From Cunninghamia lanceolata (lineage: Eukaryota > Streptophyta > Pinopsida > Cupressales > Cupressaceae), in contig BSBN01001150.1 of NCBI GenBank assembly GCA_027924645.1, positions 2,666,001 through 2,730,000 of the forward strand: a stretch of DNA of 64,000 bases, in the 5' to 3' direction. Positions 58,698 through 64,000 of the stretch are shown in pieces (the stretch's first letter is position 1; each line of letters opens with the position of its first letter). Below the pieces are notes generated by a model that did no database searches, was not told the origin of the DNA, and saw only the letters and a program-made list of their open reading frames with translations. A program made the translations under genes and the position numbers.

Positions 58698-60240
58698 GTA
58701 TAATTTTCCTTGAATTAAATAACAAATTACCATTACTTTTCACTGTACTAGGGCAAATTTCTAGTTTTAAAAAATCATTACAACTTAAATTTATTTTAAA
58801 ATAAAAATCATTTAGCCCAGCTTCCCAACTAACAACTTTAATATGAATAATATGTTTGGTTTTGCATTTATAAAAAAATAAAGCTATTTATTTAGTCGTT
58901 GTGGTGAATGTATTTAATTAAGGCTTAAATGTAGTTAAAACTAGACAAAACTTGGAAAGCTAAGAAAATAATATTCAAAAAATAGAGAGAAAGTAGATTT
59001 TGGTATTTCATGTCAGTCCATAAAATGCTAATTATTAAAAATGAACTTTTAAAAACTAAAGTTATTTTACTTTTATCTTATAGAATATACATAAAAAACC
59101 AAAGACCGGTCCTTAAAAACTAAAGCTATTTTACTTTTATCTTAGATAATATACATAAAAAACCAAACACTAGTCCTTAACTTAGTACAGTTATCAAAGG
59201 TTTACACTCTTCATATTGTTTGTCCAAAAGGCATGGTACCAGACAATAAATTCAATAAATTCCAAAGTTTACATAGCTAGTCATGTTTCAAGCACTAGTA
59301 AAGCATCCAATATTGAAGCCACTTATTTGACCGAACCCAAAGCCTCAACCAAATATCTATTTAACAGGCCTTCCAAGACTTTGCAAGAATTGACACAAGA
59401 GTGGCTACTAAACTTATTAACAATTGTCCTAAAAAATTTGTATGTGTTAGCAATATGTCAAATCCCACAATTAATTATGCTAGCCAAAACCAATGAAATG
59501 CAAAAGCATGACATATGGTTCACAAAGCAATCCTTATCCACACTTTACACTTGCATGTCATAACATTCCTTCAAATTCCAATTCTACAATAGGTGTCTAT
59601 TATTTTCAAAAATCCCCTTTTTATATACATTATTTTCATATTTTATTCCATATTTCAATTCTATGTAAATCTCAAAGAATGAATCTATATTTATTATAGA
59701 AACAAGTAATTTGACTAAAAAATTGGTATCCCCTTCTTAAAATTGCAACATATGTTGCACCCTAAGGTACAATGTTCAATGTTACATGGTAGCCAAGTAC
59801 CTTTATCACTAGGATAGGAATAATGGATCCTCTTTTTGACTCTATCTTTCTGACTCAAGCCAAATTGAACAACTCATGCCCCATGCAATTAATTTGTATA
59901 ATTACACATCTAGAATAAATGAGCATTGTGTGTTGAGAGACACATATCCCTTGTCATAAACCAACCAACCCATAATCAATATTGAATACTCATAAAACCA
60001 TACATCTATTTATACTTCTCTACATTTTTATAGGAAGATGTTATCTTCAATTTTCAATGCCATGGTTAACAATATTTTTGCCTTTTGCCTTCCACATGAA
60101 TATCGTGGATGAAGGATCACATCTAAATTTTATTGTTCATGCAGTGTTGGAGAATTAGTTTTTAGAGTCCTTTTACAATCTCAGCCAAAGTGTTGATTTT
60201 CTTTTCAAGATTCGTTCTCTTATCAAGCATATTTATTAAG
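58698..60240. other. AT-rich region with a two-copy tandem repeat
   Basis: No convincing gene. A roughly 65-bp unit (AAAACTAAAG then TTTTACTTTTATCTTA then AATATACATAAAAAACC) is duplicated at about 59050-59180. The 115-aa ORF at 59216-59563 has no recognisable domain and biased composition; it is not supported as a gene. Confidence 0.5.
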
Positions 60241-60312
60241 AATTCTTAAATCTTATGGTGAAGAAGATGGATGGACTGTGTGAGCGCGATGGTTTGTTGC
60301 ACGGGCTAGGGT

Positions 60313-61449
60313 TTGCAGGACCTAGCTATGGCTTCATCCACCCTGGTTCCTTCTTCTGGGGGTGTGTTCGACGGTCGATTGTTGTGTTTGGAGGGTGAGG
60401 TGACTATGCACTATTGGTTTGGTTCTTTTTTTTTCCCTGGGTGTGGTCTCTCTGTGGCACATTTTTGGTTTGTAAGGTTTTGTGCTATGTTCTTGGAGTT
60501 TGCTACCTACATGGTGGCCTTTGGGGGTCTAGGGGAACCCCCAGGGGTGTCTTTCAAGGAGATGCTTAATGGTGACAAGCCATCTTCATCTAATCACACT
60601 CAACCAATTAATTTTCTGTTCCATGCAATAGAGGAATCCAAAGTCTCTTCGAGTGTTAGGTTTTGTCAGAAATCTAACAGGTGCTTGGAGAAAAGGAAGG
60701 ACCGCCCTGTGTTAGTTACTCAACTAGATTCGGTTATTGATGAGGTGCACTACCTCGTAGATCATGCCCTCATCTATAAATTTATGGGTATTAGGGTTTC
60801 CTTACCCATTCTTGAATCTTGGGCCCGTCAGACCTGAAATCCAAAGGGCAATATGAAAGTAATCATGGCTGCAAACAACTATTTTTTGTTGTGTTTTCAA
60901 GATTGGCAAATAGGAATATTGCTTTTGAGGGTGGACCGTACTTTTCCAATCAGACTTAACTTTTCATGAAACCCTAACATATCTAGTGGAGGAGCTTCCT
61001 TCGTGAACCCCTATCCGGGTGCATCTTCCATGGCTTCCATTGGAATTCTGGAGGCAGGATATCCTTCATATGATCTCTCTACTCCTTGGTAAGTTGGTTG
61101 GGCCCTCACAACAAATGCTGGACCATAAGGTAGTTTCTTATGCTGCCTTGTGTGTTGAAATTGATTTGAATAAACCACTTCCAGATTCCATGGGAATTAG
61201 GAGCTAGGGTCTTTATCTTGGATTCAATAGTTGGATTATGAAGCTCTGCCTTTTCATTATCGTATTTGCCATGAATACGTGCATCTTCAGAAAAGGTGTC
61301 CTAATGTTTCCCCATCATCTCCTATGGATAACCCTCTCCCACCCCCTCGGGTGGATAAAGGGAAAGCTTCGGTTTTGAATGGGATTGGTGACAAAGATGG
61401 CTTTATTCCTGTTAAACAACACAGCAAAGGGAGGGGGCAGAAAAGGTAA
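60313..61449 (+). pseudogene. LINE ORF1-like protein (DUF4283 plus zinc knuckle)
   Basis: Fragments 60313-60837, 61019-61207 and 61231-61449 in more than one frame. The DUF4283-type region is seen around LLCFQDWQIGILLLRVDRTF and LPWLPLEFWRQDIL, followed by ALCVEIDLNKPLPDSM. The zinc-knuckle segment (YEALPFHYRICHEYVHLQKR, then CP) has Tyr where the first Cys is expected, so the C-X2-C-X4-H-X4-C set is incomplete. In plant L1 elements ORF1 binds the element RNA. Stops separate the parts, so it is inactive. Confidence 0.75.
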
Positions 61450-61926
61450 TTCAAAGAGAGCCAAAAGGATGGGCTCTATAACAAATTTGACTCTTTAGAG
61501 TCCTTAGATGAACAAGTGGTAGGTTTGGAGTTGCAACATCCAAGAGTAGACCTTGTAGGTGAGATATAGACAAACTTTTAGAGGGTTGAGAGCCAGGACC
61601 TCCTTCATGGGGTTGCTCCCACAGATAAGATGGAAAAAGAACAAATCTTGCCGACAGAGGGCATCCTTGAGCAGTCGTTGCAAGAGGCCTTGCCTGGTGT
61701 GTCAGCTTGTACCTCTTCTCCTTCCACTGTAGTGAGGGAGAATGTCGGGGAAGGTTCACAGAAGAAAGGTCAAATTCAGCTTGGGGTTCAATAGAAATCT
61801 ATCAAGAAAGAGGTAATAGATAAACTTGGGAAGGTAGGTCACAAGAAAGATCAGGATAAGATGAATTTGATGGGTGAGTCCTTGGTGGAATCAGTTTCAA
61901 TGAGGCCCATTGATTCCCACTTCTAG
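61450..61926 (+). other. Linker between LINE ORF1 and the endonuclease
   Basis: Readable plus-strand sequence with stops, Lys/Glu/Ser-rich, and no domain. Represents the ORF1 tail or ORF spacer. Confidence 0.4.
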
Positions 61927-62640
61927 AAATTATAGTTCTCTCTTGGAATGCAAGGGGTTTGAGCAACATCCCTAGACAAAAGGTTGTTCAGGGTTTAATC
62001 CGGAGCCAATCACCGAACATGGTTTTTCTTTAAGAGACAAAACTCTCAGTTGATGATATGCTTTGCACTACCTCTCAGCTATGGTGGATAGGCCAGTGCT
62101 AGTGTGTTGGAGCTCATGGTAGTGGTAGAGGGATAGCTTGCCTATGGGATCCTTCTAAGATTACCCCTCTTTGGTGGCTTGTTAGTAGATTTTCAGTTTC
62201 GTTAGTTACGTTTAGCAGTGAGTCAGGTGAAGCTATCCTCTTCACAAATGTGTATGCCTATTCTACCCTCTTTGGTAAGGTAGAGATGTGGGCACATATT
62301 AAATTCGTGAGATCCCTATTTCCTCTCCATCCGTGGATCCTTGCAGGAGACTTTAATGCTATTATGTGTTTGGAAGAAAAATGAGGCGGCGTGGTTCATC
62401 TTGATTCTGCTTTTGTTTTACTTCAATAGAGTATAGACTCTTTATTCTTAATCGATATCCAGCCAAGAAATAATCGATTACTTGGTCCAATAGAAGATGT
62501 GGCAGTGATTCAATCTTTGAGTGCTTGGACAGGATTCTTGTTTCTAGTTTTTGGGTGAGTAACAACTAGGTCTCAGTCTTAGATACTCTTGATTGGCAAG
62601 GATCAGATCATTGACTTATAAAGTTGAGTATTACTTCACC
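61927..62640 (+). pseudogene. LINE endonuclease domain (APE/EEP type)
   Basis: Begins IIVLSWNARGLSNIPRQK, giving the N of the first motif. ETKLSVDD follows with the catalytic Glu, preceded by a stop. ILAGDFNAI lies at about 62336, the D-x-N motif. The C-terminal SDH motif is unclear (possibly near 62606, with stops). In L1-type elements this enzyme nicks the target DNA to start target-primed reverse transcription. Multiple stops disable it. Confidence 0.8.
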
Positions 62641-63999
62641 TGGAATCCCAAAGAAACCTTCTTTCAAGTTCCAACTTATGTGGCTTCATGAGGATTCTTT
62701 GTAGGATCTTATGGAATCTTGGTGGTAGGGAGGTAGGCTGACATTTGGTACCGATATGTATTCTTTTGTTAAAAGACTGCCATTTGTGAAATACCATCTT
62801 AGGAGATGGAACATAGAATGTTTTGTAAATCTTTTCTGTGCTAAGGAAGATACTTAGACTTGTTTGGATGAGGTTACTCAGCAGATTAGGGAGCTGGGTC
62901 TTACTTCAGAGAGATTGAAGTTGGAGTTTGTTCTTCTTTCAAAGCATGTGGAATGGGAACTTAGGGAGGAAATGTTTTGGAAGCAAAAGTCTAGGATTGA
63001 CTAGCTTCATGAAGGAGACAAGAATTTAGCTTTCTTCCACAACTCTATTAAGGATAGGAGGTAGAGGAATTTGGTTTCCTCTATCAAGTCAATGGATGGG
63101 AACCTTCTTTCTTCTTCACAAGATATCTACAGAGGGGCTATACATTTCTTTTCTTCTCTTCTCAAACAAAAGATTCTCCCCATGAGGTGGAAAGGAGGAT
63201 CTGGTCCTTGATTGTATCCCTTCTCTAGTTGTGTCAGAGATGAATGAAGAAATCATCAACCCTATTTCTGTTAAAGAGCTGGATGGTGTGGTCTTTAAGA
63301 TGAAGAAAGGAAAAGCCCCTGGGCCTGATGGGTTTCCTATTGAATTTTTCCAAGCATTCTAAGACATTCTTAAGGCTGATTTGTTGGAACTTGTTCACGA
63401 ATCACATAACAATAAATAGATGTTGTGTTCCTTGAATGCTACCTTTCTTGTTCTTATCCCTAAAAAGGGGGAGGCTCACTCCTTTGACCATTTTAGGCCC
63501 ATTGCTTTATGTAAGGTGGTCTATAAGATTATCACCAAGCTAATGGAAGAGTAACTTAAGAAGTGTTTAAGCACCTTGTTCTCAGAGGAACAGAGAAGTT
63601 TTGTAGTAGGAAGATAAATTTTGGATGGAGTGGTGGTTGTTGGGGAAGCTCTTCACTCTATGGCAACCTTGAAGGAGAAGGCTATGTTTATCTAGCTTGA
63701 TATGTCCAAAGCCTATGAAAGGGTCAAGTGGTAGTTTCTTTAGCGGATCCTCCTTGCCTTTAGTTTTGGTAGCCAATGGGTGGAGTGGGTAATGAGTTGT
63801 GTCACTTCTTCTTTTTTGGTCATTATCAATGGAGCTTCCTTTCCTTTATTCAGGGCCTCTCATGGGCATTGACAGGGAGATACTCTATCTCCCTATTTAT
63901 TCATTTTGATGGTTGAGGGTTTAGGTCATCTCATTAAGTCTCATGTTAGGCAAGGAAGGATTCATGGATGGACCTGGGACTGCTCCTTGCCTTCCATCT
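62641..63999 (+). pseudogene. LINE reverse transcriptase (N-terminal half)
   Basis: After a linker with stops, typical motifs occur: KKGKAPGPDGFPIEFF (about 63305), FLVLIPKKGEAHSFDHFRPI (about 63447), ALCKVVYKIITK, SEEQRSFVVGR, LDMSKAYERVKW (about 63697, catalytic Asp of block A) and QGDTLSPYLFILMVEGL (about 63870). The window ends before the FADD block. In-frame stops near 63361, 63417, 63553, 63616 and 63733 show decay. Confidence 0.9.
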
Positions 64000-64000
64000 C

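Larger units (their letters stand above)
60250..64000 (+). mobile_element. Non-LTR retrotransposon (plant LINE, L1-type), truncated by the window end
   Basis: ORF1 remnants (60313-61449), an APE-type endonuclease (61927-62600) and the first half of the reverse transcriptase (63200-64000) occur in the L1 order on the plus strand. All are broken by stops. The catalytic A/FADD box, RNase H and poly(A) tail would lie beyond 64000. The 5' boundary is approximate. Confidence 0.88.

Noticed and set aside
59216..59563. 115-aa plus-strand ORF as a gene
   Set aside because: No recognisable domain, AT-driven composition and no supporting splice or promoter signals.

Overview
The window looks like nuclear DNA from a large, repeat-rich plant genome, most likely a gymnosperm or conifer. 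Evidence for a plant: plant-type Ty1/copia, LINE and CACTA elements, (CCCTAAA)n plant-type telomere motifs, a PPR gene fragment and an SCD2-like first exon. The conifer assignment is inference, from extreme nesting of old, frame-broken elements and long introns. Only one segment looks like an ordinary host gene: a minus-strand first exon at 6185-6673 resembling SCD2 (STOMATAL CYTOKINESIS DEFECTIVE 2). The sequence from 1 to 6184 would be its very long first intron.

Layout. 1-6184 holds a GC-rich hexamer array, a solo LTR with perfect 5-bp target duplications (475-2259), a second related LTR, an 85-bp x3 tandem repeat and a ~110-bp minisatellite carrying tRNA B-box-like motifs. 6809-9172 (repeat A) is a ~2.4 kb sequence whose second copy (repeat B) starts at 13998. 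Between them lie about twenty short hairpins sharing one core (9388-10745) and a decayed ORF series (10870-14003). Repeat B is split twice. An LTR element without recognisable pol sits at 14698-24239. A CACTA DNA transposon of about 32.6 kb sits at 25512-58108, with CACTACAACAAA termini and a TCA target duplication. Repeat A preserves the matching empty sites.

Inside the CACTA element two transposon genes diverge from about 41.7-42.6 kb. A minus-strand gene of the Ptta/En/Spm (TNPA-like) family runs leftward, with an acidic last exon at 34821-35030. A plus-strand Tnp2 (TNPD-like) transposase runs to 50380. Its series of putative exons includes a SET-domain-like ORF (46325-47329). Both genes are broken. 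The element also contains a copia element (26475-32772), a PPR fragment, gag remnants, a 2.65-kb LTR-like insertion splitting a putative transposase exon, the 3' part of a Sirevirus-like LTR element (50545-53658), and telomere-motif arrays that switch orientation (55320-57850).

From 58109 to 58697 repeat B resumes. AT-rich DNA follows, then a LINE (about 60250 to the window end) with degraded ORF1, endonuclease and reverse transcriptase.

Inferred order of events: the A/B repeat formed; the LTR element and the CACTA element entered copy B; copia, Sirevirus-like and solo-LTR insertions then accumulated inside the CACTA element. The most notable observations are the SET-like domain within a transposase gene and the hairpin array whose arms differ between units yet stay self-complementary.
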